In this document: piece after piece, positions 39,553 to 52,900 of the stretch
Layout of the letters: every line of letters begins with the position of its first letter
How positions within the stretch are numbered: position 1 is the first letter of the stretch
DNA from: Promerops cafer
Lineage: Eukaryota; Chordata; Aves; Passeriformes; Nectariniidae
Direction: 5' to 3'
Length of the DNA: 64,000 nt
Assembly (NCBI GenBank): GCA_013398275.1
Contig: VZSE01013216.1
Coordinates: 2,439,917 to 2,503,916 of the forward strand
Program-made: the position numbers and the translations under genes
The notes under the pieces: generated by a model
Seen by the model: only the letters and a program-made list of their open reading frames with translations
Told to the model about the DNA's origin: nothing
Database searches by the model: none

Positions 39553-39926
39553 GTGAGTTCAAAGTGGCAATAAAGCTGTTTTACTGGCTTTGTTTCCAGT
39601 TAATAATTCTGTTATTAATACCTGTTTCAGCCCCTCCAGCCCCACCCCCACGTTCTTCTGCTCTCGTCTTGAACATGTGCTTATGCTCTTTATCTGTTGC
39701 TTTCATGTCAGGATGTCTGCCTTCACGGTGAATAATTGATGTGGTTTATCAAAGACGAGCAAGATGCATGCTTCATCAGGCTCACTTGAGCCCTTTGATC
39801 AAAAAAATTATGCTGTGACTTCTGATATTATCAGCATCTGCTTGCATTCAACACAAAATCACTTTGAATTAAAAATTAACGACTTGCTGCTTTGCTTTGA
39901 CTGTATGTTCTTGGCCCTCTCCACAG
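39553..39926 (+). other. MYO3B: MYO3B intron (374 bp)
   Basis: The intron has a GTGAGT donor and a CCACAG acceptor after a pyrimidine-rich tract (gttcttggccctctccacag). It is short relative to its neighbours and contains nothing else recognisable. Confidence 0.92.
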
Positions 39927-39973
39927 GGAACTCTAGAATATCAAGGGAGCAAGAGGAAGCCAAGAAAACTTGG
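39927..39973 (+). CDS. MYO3B: MYO3B penultimate coding exon (47 nt)
   Basis: This small exon sits between ccacag and a donor reading tgg|gtaaat. It enters in phase 0 from the previous exon and reads GTLEYQGSKRKPRKL, followed by the first two bases of a Gly codon. This is nearly identical to the remembered vertebrate MYO3B segment NGTLEYQGSKRKPRKLG, which is strong support for such a short exon. The KRKPRK stretch is the basic part of the second tail repeat, and the acidic-YY part is in the next exon. Confidence 0.93.
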
Positions 39974-41242
39974 GTAAATATCTATCTTCTTAGTTCTAAG
40001 CAACTGTAAACAGAAGAAGTCCTTTGTGATATTACAGAATATGCAAAACTTTCTAGAGAGGTTTCTAAAAATAAACAATTAACATATTTCTGTGCATTGA
40101 CATTGGACATTTTCTGCAGAAGCAAATGTAAAACTTGCATGTACTGCTGTCTGGAGACACTAGAATTGATTCTTACAAAATATTCTCCCCAGCTCTCTCT
40201 GTGTACTATTACTACCAAAAAAATAGCGTGGTTCATATTTTTAAGTGTGTTTCACACTAGTGAAAGGTGCCAGATGAAGTGTGTTAGAACTGAAGGCCCG
40301 TGACCTAGAACAGTGCCAGAAGCCCTGCCAGCCCCACTGCAGCACACACGCACTGGGCCTCTGTCTTCCTGGGGGAGCGCATGTGAGAAGCTGACAGAGG
40401 CGCCACTCTGCACAAAAGGGAGTTGCTCCTTCTCTCTTGAACTGGGCCAGTTCTCATTGCTACGTGAGCAGTTACAGCCTGGTATAGGAAGAAGAAACAA
40501 GGCTGTGTCCTATACAATTGCCAAAATATTCTCTTGCCTGATCACACGGATCGGAGAGAACTGATGGGTACTTGGTCTTACAGACTCATTTAGTCCAGTA
40601 ATGTACCAGAACCTTCCGTATTTTTTCCTCTGGTTTTTTATTAATCTTTTGAGTGTAACTGTATGACCAAGAAGTCTTTGAGTCAAGGTTAAGCCCAAAA
40701 TTTTGCATGACTGAGCAAGATCTGGTTTATTTTCTCTCCCTCCCCTAGTTTAAAAAATAAAAACACTAACATGAGACTGTGGTGCTCATCATACATCATA
40801 GAAAAATGAAAGCCCCTTGCTGTCAATGGGGCTTTTCCCAAAAATTGATGATGTAGTCTTTGGCTCATATTCACAGCAAACCATCATCTGAAATATGATA
40901 CCAAAATCATATCTTACTTGTGGAACATACACAGACAAAAAAAGCCACATTGCTCAAACTAAATGCCCATTTGATGCAAATAGTGGTTTTATCATTCTAT
41001 ACTCCCAAACTGAAAGATGATATTGCATTTCCCTGGTCCTCAGAACCATTCAGAATATAAAATGTAATAGCAGTTGGAATATGTATAAAAGCCGTATCTT
41101 TCTCACCAAATCATCCCATCTTTTTTTTTTCCATTCTTATACTAGGGTTTTTCATTTTTATATCCACAGAGTAGTTTCTATTTCTGAAGATATTGACAGA
41201 ATTAAATTTTAACTTAAGGAGTGTTGTTTGTTTACTTTCAAG
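39974..41242 (+). other. MYO3B: MYO3B last intron (1,269 bp)
   Basis: The GTAAAT donor and TTTCAAG acceptor flank AT-rich non-coding sequence. The segment near 40800-40850 (gccccttgctgtcaatgggg) may be a remnant of an old interspersed repeat. The open frames of 60-85 codons on both strands at 40.1-40.7 kb look like chance. Confidence 0.9.
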
Positions 41243-41375
41243 CCAAATCAAAGTACTGGATGGAGAGGATGAGTATTATGAATCATTGTCAGCTGTTGAA
41301 TCTACCCCTGAAGATGACCGTTTTCTCAGCTCTCCATCTCCTGCTTCAAGAGATGTGTCTTTTGCTCAAAGCTGA
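41243..41375 (+). CDS. MYO3B: MYO3B last coding exon with stop codon
   Basis: After a pyrimidine-rich acceptor (tttgtttactttcaag) the first base completes a Gly codon, giving G-QIKVLDGEDEYYESLS. The frame then runs through a Ser/Pro/acidic end to ...DVSFAQS and a TGA at 41373-41375 (43 residues after the split codon). QIKVLDGEDEYY is the most conserved block of the MYO3B C-terminus, and human MYO3B as remembered also ends in SFAQ plus one residue. GEDEYYESL is the second copy of the PED..YYNQL unit of exon 39446-39552. The protein ends without the longer actin-binding tail extension known from MYO3A, as expected for MYO3B. A donor-like gtaaga at 41405 leaves open a spliced 3' UTR. Confidence 0.95.
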
Positions 41376-41475
41376 ACCTTAGTTCATTCTATTGACTAAT
41401 ACTGGTAAGAGTATTTTCCTGCTGATAAGCTCTTCCAGTTAACTTTTTCTATGTGTGTTTATATAATGTATTAAA
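41376..41475 (+). other. MYO3B: MYO3B 3' UTR start, with possible poly-A signal
   Basis: Sequence after the TGA is AT-rich. The first poly-A signal variant on the strand is ATTAAA at 41470-41475. Other candidates are ATTAAA at 41851-41856, AATAAA at 43224-43229 and AATAAA at 43387-43392. The true cleavage site cannot be chosen from sequence alone. Confidence 0.4.
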
Positions 41476-43589
41476 AATACCATGTTAGCTAGTTACTTCA
41501 GTTCACTGATTTAGACCTGGGTTTGCAGCTTTACACTGTCACATTTAGCTGTATTTCTATAAACAGTTGCATAAAGAGGAGCAGCACTACCTGTATGTGT
41601 TGATGTTGATAATGGACACATTTCTTTAGCAGCAAGGTTAGTTTATCCAATTCTGACCCCTTCTTTCCTGCTTCCCCCTCCCCCAGCTGCTGTTCCCACC
41701 CTGTGCCATCCCTTCTGTTGTGCTGGCACAATTGCTGGTAGAGCTGTGTGAAAAGTAAGATCAAGGAACTGAACTAGATTAAAAGAACACTGTACTAAAA
41801 ATTTTAATTTGGGGTCATAGTGAAAATGTTTTGTATTTCATTAGACTGATATTAAACATTGTCCTTTATAACTTTCTCTGCTGTGTATGGCTTTTAACAC
41901 TAGAAAAATATACAGAGTAAAATAATTTTAAATATAATTGTGTCTCAGTTTACCTTGCAAATAGTTTTCTTATAAAGTATTAGTTTACCATGAGTCTAAC
42001 TCAAGGAATTATTTCAAATATAAGAAGTAAAACAGTTTTAAGGCTAACATTTTACACACTGCTTCATATAGTCCTTTTGACTGAAACCACCATGACTTAT
42101 TCTTGTTATCCATGCAAATATTTAATTTATTCCTTAAGCTGTATGTCTGGGCTCTGATGACTCCTACATTTCCACTGCCCTCTTGTACGCAGCGGGGGGG
42201 GAAAAAGTCACCTGCAAATTTTTCTACTTGCTTTTCACTTTCTTTGAAAATCCATAATGAAACAGTATGTGACTTTCTACAGAATACTGAGATTCTTTGA
42301 CAGTTACTGTTTCCATGGCAGAAGCCAACTGTTTCACCTTACTCTTTTATTGCTGGTTCAGAAACACAATTTTGATCTGTGACCATTCTTTGCTTCTTTT
42401 CCAGACAAGCTCTTGTCAAAAACTTTTGGAACTAAAACATTCACATTTACTGCCTTACACATTTGCTCAAAATGATTCCTTTTTCTTCTTTTTTGACAAA
42501 CCATACTGATTAAATCTGACCATGTATTTCACAGACCTAGTTATGCTGCTTGTTTTTATCTCTGCTCCTGTGAGTTTACCCTGGTTTGTGCTAATAGATC
42601 TTCCTATTGGAGATGCACCTCACACCTGTTCCTTAAGCTACATAATTTTTTACTATCAGTGTTCACTGGCATCATCTTTTTGACTACAGGACAAGGAAAA
42701 GTGGAATGAGAAATGAGACCCAAGTGCAGTCACAATATCCCTAAGCCAGAATAGGGTTCAAAAGAAGAAAAGGTAATGAAATAGATAGTTCCACAAAAGC
42801 TTTGTTTCTCCTAACACAGAAATTAAGTTAGGCGGGGCAGATGAGGATGAGCAAAGGATTCCAGGAAGAAAAATTCTTCAGTCATTCTTCACCTAAAATA
42901 GGAGAGAAGGTTGAAGCTGGAAGTTATAATCCTGACAGACACTGAAGTCTTTCAGTTCCCTCCTCATTCTCCTCTGATGTGCGGCTAGGTAGGTGTACTT
43001 TAAAGGCAGCTAAGTGCCTTTGAAATTTAGGAACTCCTTAAACAACAGAGAATTGGTGTATAGCTGCAGATGAATTAATGGCCTTAAAAAATGCAGTGCA
43101 AATAGAAATGGCAACTAATACCAATGCATGTGTACAGATCAGTTTCTTTGCATTTTGTCAAAATGTAACAAGAATGAGTATATGTTAACTCATCAAAAAT
43201 TATGTAACTTTTCCTATGCAATGAATAAATTCTCAGTTAATTTCTAACATATCTGGATGGAAAAGAAGATTATTTTTAAACAGTCAAATTACTTGCTCTA
43301 CTCTTCCATTGGTATAGATCACAGAGAGTTCTAGCAATATTGATGCCTTCTCATTCCATCCTTCCTTTTTGAAAACTATTAGGGAAAATAAAGCTTTATT
43401 ATTACTGCAATTTACATCAATATGCATAGTTAAGAGTTTATCAATTGTTTTAATTAAATTACAGCAAGGTTTCCAGATAGATGTTATGTCACCTGCCTAA
43501 AACCAACAGTTTACCTTACACTGAGTAATACATCACTCTGAAGAGTTAAGTTCATAAAGAAGTAAGGCAAAGTGAAAAATAATGTATAA

Positions 43590-43683
43590 TTCAGTGAGGC
43601 ACTTAAGCCAAAGCCGAAGTCCCATTGAAATCAATGAAATTTTGGCACATGATTAAGTGCTTTGCTGAATGGGGGCTCGAGTT
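43590..43683. repeat. Possible ancient sauropsid interspersed repeat
   Basis: The text 'cacttaagccaaagcc', 'cccattgaaatcaatg' and 'attaagtgctttgctgaatg' resembles a degenerate repeat seen very often in bird, turtle and crocodile DNA (motifs of the type CATTGAAATCAATG and TTAAGTGCTTTGCTGAAT). The family name is not certain from memory, and the boundaries are approximate. Confidence 0.45.
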
Positions 43684-46600
43684 AACAAAAGCACCTTCAG
43701 AACATTAAAGTACAGGCAAAATGCAGAAACTCTCTAGGTACATCCCTTAGGTTTCTTCCTTTCTCTTCTTCCAGTTGTTAAGTTCATATCAATCTCAGCC
43801 ATCAGAAATGGACTTCAAAGAGATTTTAAGCAGTCTTTAATTGCATGGAAAGGGTAGAATACAGTATTTTCCTTGTTAGATGCAACGCCACTACCTACAT
43901 CTGCTGTACTTTTTCATATTAATTAATGTCACTAATACTGAATTTACTACCTAAAAGCTGCTGTTGAATAGTATGTTTTCATTCTTGTTGCTTCTTAGCT
44001 AAACACTGTGCATGAAGTCAGACTGTGTATTTTATTCTTTCCTAACTTACCCCCTTTCCTTGTTTGTTTGCACTTCATCCTCAGCAGACGACCCTGTGAG
44101 GTGGTCTCCTCTCATCCTGATTTTAGAACACATGTATGCCTTTTGATTATTAAAAGCCTTGCTGTAGAGCCAGGCAGTCACACTAAGACTGACCAAAGAC
44201 TTGAACTTCTGTTATCATATTGATAGAAGTGTGTGTTTGGGTTGATTGATTTGTGTGAAACAGGAGGTATGTCAGCGTGATGATCCTGGTCAGTGGAAGC
44301 ATATCAACAAGAATTGCTTGGATTTCTCATTTGGCTTTCACAACATCGAAGCATTGTTCTGATTTATTTCCTTTCATGTATATTATCCTGAAATATTAAT
44401 GTATTTTGCTTAATAGTTCATAACATATCCTGTTCTTCATATTTTATAAAAGTAAAGAGTTTAAATCGTGTTAGGAAGAAGAAAATTTCTTAGACAGTGT
44501 GTAATATATTAAACAGTTTTCAGCAGATGGGAGAGAAAAGGATGAAGCTCAACAAGGGATTTTAGTAGATTTCTTCTGTAGACTTTAATGGCTCTGGAAA
44601 CTGGTTCTTGCTAAAGACAATTTCTGCCTTTCAGTTATGGCAGCTTAAAAACTTGTCTCTGTGCCAAAAAAAAAATCGGGCTGGGAGCTTTTGGAGATCA
44701 GCCCCTTTCATTTGGTAATTTTAAATGTGCTTCTGACTTAAACATTTACATCACTTTAGTAACATAAAGGAACCTTAGAATAGGAGTAAATTGCAGCCAT
44801 CTTAAATTTGCCCTCAATGTGACCTCCCTCACCCATACACTGTAAGAGTTGTGGAAAGGGCTTTTGTGCGCTGAAGGTCTTTTAAGTGGCCCTTATCGGA
44901 CTATCCAAGGATTTGTTTGTTGTTACTTAGAAGCTTATAAAATGTGGCTATAAATGATGTGAAACTGGGTGCTACTATCTGTTTTACACCATATTAAAAT
45001 TGATGCGAAAAAATGAAATTTAAGTCCTAATTTAAAAATTTCATCATTAAAAAAATTATAATTGAATGTTTATCCCCTTCTCTTCTAAGATTTGTAATTA
45101 TATAGGAATATTGCTTTTTTGTTGTAAAATAGTTAGCAATGAGATAAATAACTCAAGTCTGCCGTACTCTTATTTCTCATTTCTTTTTTCATTGTCTCAG
45201 AACAGAAAGAGAATTTGGAGAGACAGTCAAACTCTGGCTTTTTAAAATGTCTTCAGGTTAACCAGATAAATATAGTGCATACAATTAAAAATAAAGCCAT
45301 ATGGCACAAAAGTATCCTCCTATGAGAAATGGGTAAGTGGTTTTAGTACCAATATATGCATGAGGCATGGCACATACTAAACTTACCCATCCTGTTTTTA
45401 ACTCTGACAACAAAATGTAAGAAGTAATGTCAGTTTTGTTGTTAACACTAGAAATACATTTTGATAACACACCTTGTCTTTAACAGTACTCACCCTAGGA
45501 GGAGTTGTAGCAGAATGCATTCTTAACAGAAACTGTTTCTGCTTGACAGCAAAGCAGTTCTCCCAAACTGACAAAAGTAGCATAGGATGCTGTGAAAACC
45601 AAAGGCTAGGAAACAGCCCTCTGGGTCAGAGCTAAAGATTACAGAACTCAGTAAGAGTCTTTGTGTCTCATTTGTGATGGGCATTCGAACAGATAAAGGA
45701 GAACATTGACAATTGACAATAATAATAGAGCCTGTGTCTTTAAATACACAGGCTGATGCCTAACTCATCTTAATAGTTTTGTCAAATTATTGGATATTAT
45801 TTTATTATGTGTATAAATCCAAGGTCAGCCAGAACAGTAAATATATACATTTTGTTATCATGGAACTGTTTATTGTAATACTCATGCTGTGATGCTAAAG
45901 GACATAGGAGCAGATAAGTGAAAAGCATATCTTGGAGTAATGTTTCCAGAAACCAGATTACATATTATTGATCAGGCCAGTAGTAGATAAATCCCTTGCT
46001 TTTTTTGGCAGGCTTATTTTTTAATTAAATTGCAGAGAGATATTATTTTTTCAGTAATTTAACCGGGATTTTATAATATAGTTGGCAAATGGAGATGGCA
46101 AGTAGGTAGATCAACATGTGTGCTTTTTTCTGCAAAAGATCCAAGCCTCAATTTCTGACCCATTACCAGTGAAAATCTCATCTCAATCTCTAAGTGAAGT
46201 AATATCACCACAATAAAGACTGGATGTCATCCATTGGGCTGGAGCTCAGTGCTGGGAGGCAGGCAGGCCTGTCACAACTGTTTCCAAAAATCGTAGTTCT
46301 GCTGATCATGGCAAGTGTCTGACAAAGACCTGTCTAAAACTGGAATACTAGAACTGCGGGTCCCATGCTGTCTAATGCACTGGTGGAGATGGTTGAGGCC
46401 AGGACAGGGGTAGCAGAATCTTGAGGTTCTGGTGGAAATGATGCTCAGAAAGCTGGGTGCTGGAGTACAGCATTGCACTACAGCTGAGAAATGGTGATAC
46501 AGAGAGGCTGCACTGGGGCCCCTAGCAAAGGAAAAGGAATGGACAGGAGGTACTTCCACAAAATTGTGTGACATGGTTTATTTAGTGATTTTTGGTTTTG

Positions 46601-49600
46601 CTGCTGCTCCTGTTATAAGCAAGAAATTAACACAGTTCCGCAACTGGAGAGATTATGTAAAGACTTCTGTGAAAAAATGGCTCTTACTGGGATCCCAAAG
46701 TCTTTGAAATAGAAACTTTTAGTTTTGTAATTTATATTACCCCAGGAATGAGCATTCAGTTCTTGTTCTGTAGGATTAGTTTGATGGAAGTTTATATCCA
46801 AATTCAAAGGTGAGTGCTGTATTTAATGCAGACACAGACTTATTTTTTTTATTAAATTGACCTGTTAGTAATGAAGTTTTGAAAGAAAAACAAAATGTGA
46901 GGCTTCATAAAACTGTAACTTTTGATAACTTGTGTTACAGTCTCTGGCATCTTCAACTCAGTACAGATTTACAGCTGAGTTCCAATTGGAAATTGGTATT
47001 GATTGATTATGTTGCTCATTTAACATTCCAGCATGCTGCAACAATAATGCAACAGACCGTGATAAAATGGGATGTGATCTAACAGGACATGACCGATGGG
47101 ATGAGAGCAAAACGCTGGGTTTGCTAGTAGGGCTGTGCAGTAGCTCAGATTGGCATCTTGTGTGCTTTGATTGTTCATTTCATTTTACTGTCATCCTACT
47201 GAGTGGAGCATTTTAAAAGACAACGGTGTTTTTCCATCTGTAAGTCATGGAAAGACAGATGGATGTGGAGAATCTCCACCTACAGCTCCTTGACTGAATG
47301 CCACTGCCCACTTAGTGGTAGAGAAATCCCTTCTGGAAAATCAGAATGTCTTTAAATATATTATCTTGTGACATGCTTTTTTTAATATGGGAACTTACAG
47401 ATATTTTTAATTCTTTTTAATGAATACAAGTAAAACAATCTGGTTCTTATCAACACAGATGCTATATTATAAACACTGCTTCTGTTACACTGAAGTTAAT
47501 CCCCAGTCCTGTTACAAGAAACTCATCCTTATTAAAGTAACATTAAGAGCTTCTTTATATTGATCTTCTCCTTTCACTTAATGATAGGAACTTACTAATG
47601 TTTTAGTAATAACCTTGCAAGCTTTATCTCATTTTACTTCAATATGTGTTACAGATAGATGCTATGGAAACTAAGTTAGCATAAACATTTTGCAGATGTC
47701 TTTAAAGGTTAAGGAAAAAAAAGGTTTAGTTGCACTGCATGTTAACAAAGATGGCTGAAAAACTGCAAGATAAAAGAGAGCCTTGAGTATGAACATCAAA
47801 GAATTGTTAATGACAAGAAATACCATTAGGGTTAGCATCCCTTTTGTTTCAGCCCCCTCACACCTGCAGTGTGTTGCAGATTCTGTCTTTGTTGGCACAT
47901 CTGAATTACTTCCATTAGCATTTATAGAAAAGTGTCTGCAAAACAACAGAAATGTACTCCTGGTTTTCTCTGTTGCTCCAAAAAAGTAAGATATTAGGTT
48001 CTCTGTGGGTTTCCTTCAAGGTACAGTATCTTATTGTAAAGGAGACTATAGACCCAGGATTCCGTGATTGCAAATGAGCTAGGTTGAAAGGAGAAGGGAG
48101 CTTTTGATACTGCTAGAGAACTAATATAAGCAACTACAAGAAGCACACATAAGAAGCTCAGACATTAGCAATAGCAAAATTAGAGCGTGAAATTCAGATT
48201 AGCCCTCCACAGGCTGTGAGAGGGAGGGGGTATTGGAAGACTTGGCATGACTAAAGGTGTAACCTGTTTCATTTGGCCCCTGAAAATTTTTAACAGATGG
48301 TGGGACCAGCTGTCTTTTTCAGCCATTTAATAAACTCTTCGGTGGTAACAGTTTGGGAAGTGGGGGGTTATGAGTTTTAGGCCAGAGGAAAAAATAAAGA
48401 AATCTGTCCCAATTGTCTTTGCCAAATAGAGAAGTCTGGAAACATTATGGAAAGTTAAAGTGAAAAATCTAATTGATGATACTGTCCTGATTATACATTT
48501 CAGCAGAAGAGAAAAAAAGAACTGCCTGTGCCCAAGTGGACCAGTGCATTAAAAAAATGCCTATTATGTTGTTATCTTTATCTGTCATTTTAATTTCAGC
48601 TCTTGCAAAAAGGCACATAATGAGAAATTTTAAATGAACTGTAGAATGAGAAACTGTCTTACTTTTTGAGGCATGGTACCATGTTAAAGAAACAGGCAGG
48701 GTGATCTCCTATATTAAAAATGAAAAATACCTTTTGGGTAAGATTAGATTTACACAGGCTGCCTAGGTGAGTACACTAGTCACTGAACTTACATAACACA
48801 GTGTTATAAAATGACAATAAACTGCTGTTTGAAAAACATACTATGTTGAGCCTCTAATAAAACCCTTAGTGATATGTGGGATTTTATTTGACAGTTTACA
48901 AAAAAAAAATTCAGTGCAACTGTATTTCTTCAGTTAAATTAATTTTTTTAAATTAACATTTCCAACACAACACTTAAATGGCAACTCTCAATTATATGAG
49001 ATGTTTTATTTAAAAAGCATGTCTAGTGTCTTTGAACAGAACAGTTCTTTTTGCACATTTACATGCTACCCAGCTGAGCAGCCAACCCTTCCATTTGACA
49101 AGGGCTTTGTTCTGCCTACAGGCCTATTATAAGCCCTAGATTGTTTGCCCTTAATAAATTGTAACAATAAGACAGAAACCTCTTTCAGGTTAAGAGAAAT
49201 AAAACATGTTGCCTACATAGCAGAGCATACGAGGTTTAATAATGACAACAGAAACATATCTACTAAATCTCATTTGTTTTGCTCTCGGATCACTACGGTT
49301 AAGATAGTACAAAAATGTTAGCATCTTTCCATGCATCAAACAAAAGATTAAAGAAAACAAGAGTGGGACAAAACAACTCTAGCTACAGAATGTTTTTTTC
49401 TTCACAATATAAAATCATACTGAATGCTATGTAAAGAGACTAGTGGGAACTAAACAGAAAGAAATATGAACATGATTAAATGTAGAGCAAAAAAATGGTT
49501 TTATCTGAAAGCATGATTTCGTATTATCAAGAGGAAGAAAAGAGTGCAAATTATTTAAACTGAAGAATTTATACTACTTTCCAATGTGTTGGTGTGTGTC

Positions 49601-49802
49601 TGCTTGTATGTGCCTTTCAGGCCCTCTACTGAAACACAAAGCCCTACCAACTTTGTTTTTGTAACAGCTAATGAACATTCTTCTGTGGCTCAAGTGTTGG
49701 TGGAGAACTTGTGATCTTAAACAAAATCGTTAAGCCCTGTTTCTGAGGCCCCATTGGTAGCATTCAGCTGTCAGCTGTGTTGCGTTTGCTGAGACTGTTA
49801 GA

Positions 49803-49957
49803 GATGGCTACCTTTGTTGAACCTAGATCTTCATGGTTTTTACACTTAAGTTGGAAATTCCCAATGGTTTTTAGAGTAGATCTGCAAATTACGGAGAAAA
49901 TAGGAGGCAAAAAGGACAACATGCTGGACTCCCTGTGCAACAGTACAATTGAAGAAG
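49803..49957 (+). other. Orphan exon-like segment (ATG to strong donor)
   Basis: An ATG in a good Kozak context (gagATGg) opens a frame of 51 codons plus two bases that reaches a consensus donor (gaag|gtgagc). If unspliced, the frame stops at 49977. The C-terminal part (ITEKIGGKKDNMLDSLCN) looks protein-like, but I recognise no family. It could be the first exon of an unannotated transcript or chance. Confidence 0.15.
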
Positions 49958-52900
49958 GTGAGCATAACTGTTATTAAACCACTAGGCATAAGCAATTTGA
50001 AAGTTTTCTCTATTAGAAACTCATTAGTAACTTAATTCAGTGCTTTCAGAAAGAAATTCCAGTCACTGTTCTGTTTATAGCTTACTTTTTTTAAATTCTT
50101 TTTTTGATTTGCACATGGAAGTTCTGACAATATAACTGTTTCCTTCCTTTGATTCTAAGAGAAGTACATACACGTAGTACCTGAATATTGCTGACAGGCT
50201 AGAAGTGATACAAACTTTCAAAGGAAATACAGTGTTTATGACAGGTATTGATTCAACTGCATTAAAGGCTACTTTTCTTTCTTTTAAGGTATTTTTGAGC
50301 TATGGAGAATACTCTGAGGAGTATTAGGTATTTTCTTGGGAAAATTCAGTATTTCCTACTGAAATTTCTGTTGCCATTTCTGCTCAATCACAACATATAG
50401 GAAACATGGTCATGGTTTTTCTCTCTGTCTTCCTTTGTGTTAAAAAATTAGAGGTGGATTCTTCATTGTCTCTGCCTCAGTGCAGTGATAAGGTTCCAGC
50501 TTCACTGCTTCTTTCAACTGCTGCATGGAAGTAAATAGAGAGCACATGATTTGTTATTTCTGAAAGGGCAAAGCTTGCTTGTTTCACCCTGTGGCTTCCT
50601 ACAGTGCTAATCTCTGTTGTATCCAATTTCTGGGTGACACTTGGAAGAGGACTTTCAAAGGATGGGCATGAAGAGAGAAGTATTAATAAGGAATTAATGG
50701 ACTTGGGAACAATGGAGTAGAAAACTTCTATGAGAGAGACTTAGAAGAAAAGAGAGGAAGCTACATGAGACAAGAACAAAAAAGACATGAACCATTAGGT
50801 TTATGGTAGAGGTAAACTTTAGTAAATTTTGAAGATTTTTCTCATCATATACTATAATAAAGCATTAAATCATCTTGCAGAGTGTCTTAAAATGTATGTA
50901 ATACCTGTAGTAGAAAACCACTTTATGATGCTTTGGAAGCTTCTTGAGAAGCCAAGTGGTACAGTTACTGCAACTACAAATAGGTTTGTTTAGAATGAAA
51001 TTACAAATGGACTAGTAATTCAAATTACAAAAGTAAAGGCAAATAAAATGTTGCAGGTATAAAATTCCTACCTTTTCTGCAGTGGGAAATTGCTGTAATA
51101 CCACAATCTGTATCTTGAGATCTGGTTCTTCTTTCAAAGATCAGAAAAAAAAATCTTGAATTGTTGATGGTTCAAAGTAAAACATTTTTTTTCCTAGGCC
51201 TGCAGTACTTCATCAGTATCATGTTTTTAAAGGATTATTTTATAATCATTATCTTATATGTTATTGTAAGATTTGGAAAAAGTATTTTCTGTCATAAGTT
51301 TACAGAAAATGTCAGCACCAGAAAAAAAATCTGGAATTATTAATTCTCAAAAATAGTAATTGTTCAGTATGCTAGAAATTTAGTAGTTTTAACTTCAGAA
51401 AGGTAGACTACCAAGCAGATGATAAAAATCATAAGTAGGTGATATATAGTATATATTATCAGCAAATGTTACTCCAGGTGTCTTTCTATAAATATGCTAC
51501 TAGATGGTGTGATGGAAATATCTTTTCTTTGATTTATCCTTTTATCATTTTTATAAGCACATTGAAGCAAAAATAGTGGTAATCTTTCATCTGAGGAGAT
51601 TGTTTTCTTCATAGTAAGAATTATGTAGTCTAAAAATAACTTACTTTTCTGCTTTTACTGGGGTTCATTACATTGCAAGAAATTATTTGCTTCTTTAGAC
51701 AAACTGCACAGAGATGCATATTCCTAACATATATTTTCCCACCTTCAAATTAAACAGAGCAAGAGATACCAGAAAAGTACCCAAAGATCAAAATATATCA
51801 CTTCAATTTTTCCAGATCAATCTTGTAATAACCCTTACTCTCTCAAATATCTAAATATAGATACTGTTATTTTCTCCATATGTAAAGATCTCAGATGCTT
51901 ACAGCCCATTTACAATTAAATACATAATCTGTCTGCTCAGCCAGACTAAACCTGGCTACTTCCATTAAAATCACACTGGTTTTGGTTTTGACTAATTAAT
52001 CAGTAGGTGGAAATTTGTGTCTACCAATAGCTCACATACATTCTTGAGAGGCAGGAATACAAACTTGTTCTAAATATCCTATGAGTCTTCATTTAGCTCT
52101 TTGTATATCAGCATATATTGGTAAAGGACAACAACAAAACCTGGATTGAATTTGGACATCAAGGAACAGTGCCAAACAAGGGATAGACAGAAGTAATTGT
52201 CCTCATCCTCTAAATTCTTCTGAATGGTCAAGAGCAAAAAATAGCCCAAACTTCTATTCTTCTTTTGTACTCTCCAGACTTCCATTATGTGAACATGCTG
52301 GTTACCTCATAAATAATGCCTATAACACTGTTAGAGGGAACCAGCCAAACATGGATCAACAAGTTTCTGGTAAGGAAGAAAACTCTGTCCCAAAACTTAG
52401 GTGATCCAGCAATATAGTTGTGTGTTTGTGCCTCATGTATTTGCAGAGCATCAGATTCACTATGTTTGATCATATACAGTAGTACAAGGATTCACTGGAA
52501 AAAGTTGGTGGAACACTGACTGAGGGGAAGAGAAAACTGGCATAGAAAGAGGGTCTACTTGAGGTGGAGGAAAATTAGCTCTTTTAACTGCTCCCATGTG
52601 TGAGATCAAGCAAATACAGGTGATAGTGTTACTTAATTCCCAAAGCTGTTTCAGGAGCAAAGCATGCAGATCTGTCTGCAGAGGAGGCCATCACCACTGA
52701 GAGTGGTTGTTTTGATGATTGGCAAGGGAAACTAGTGCCTTGGACAGAATCCTGTAGTGAAGAGTTTGCTAAAGCAGGGAAAGGATGAGCTGTAAAAGTA
52801 AGCGAGTACCTAGTTATTTCTGCTCAGTATGTTCAGTGTCAGAGTTATAGAAACATGTCTGGTTGTTAAGTACAGCCCACCTAATGTGTATTTCGTCTTT

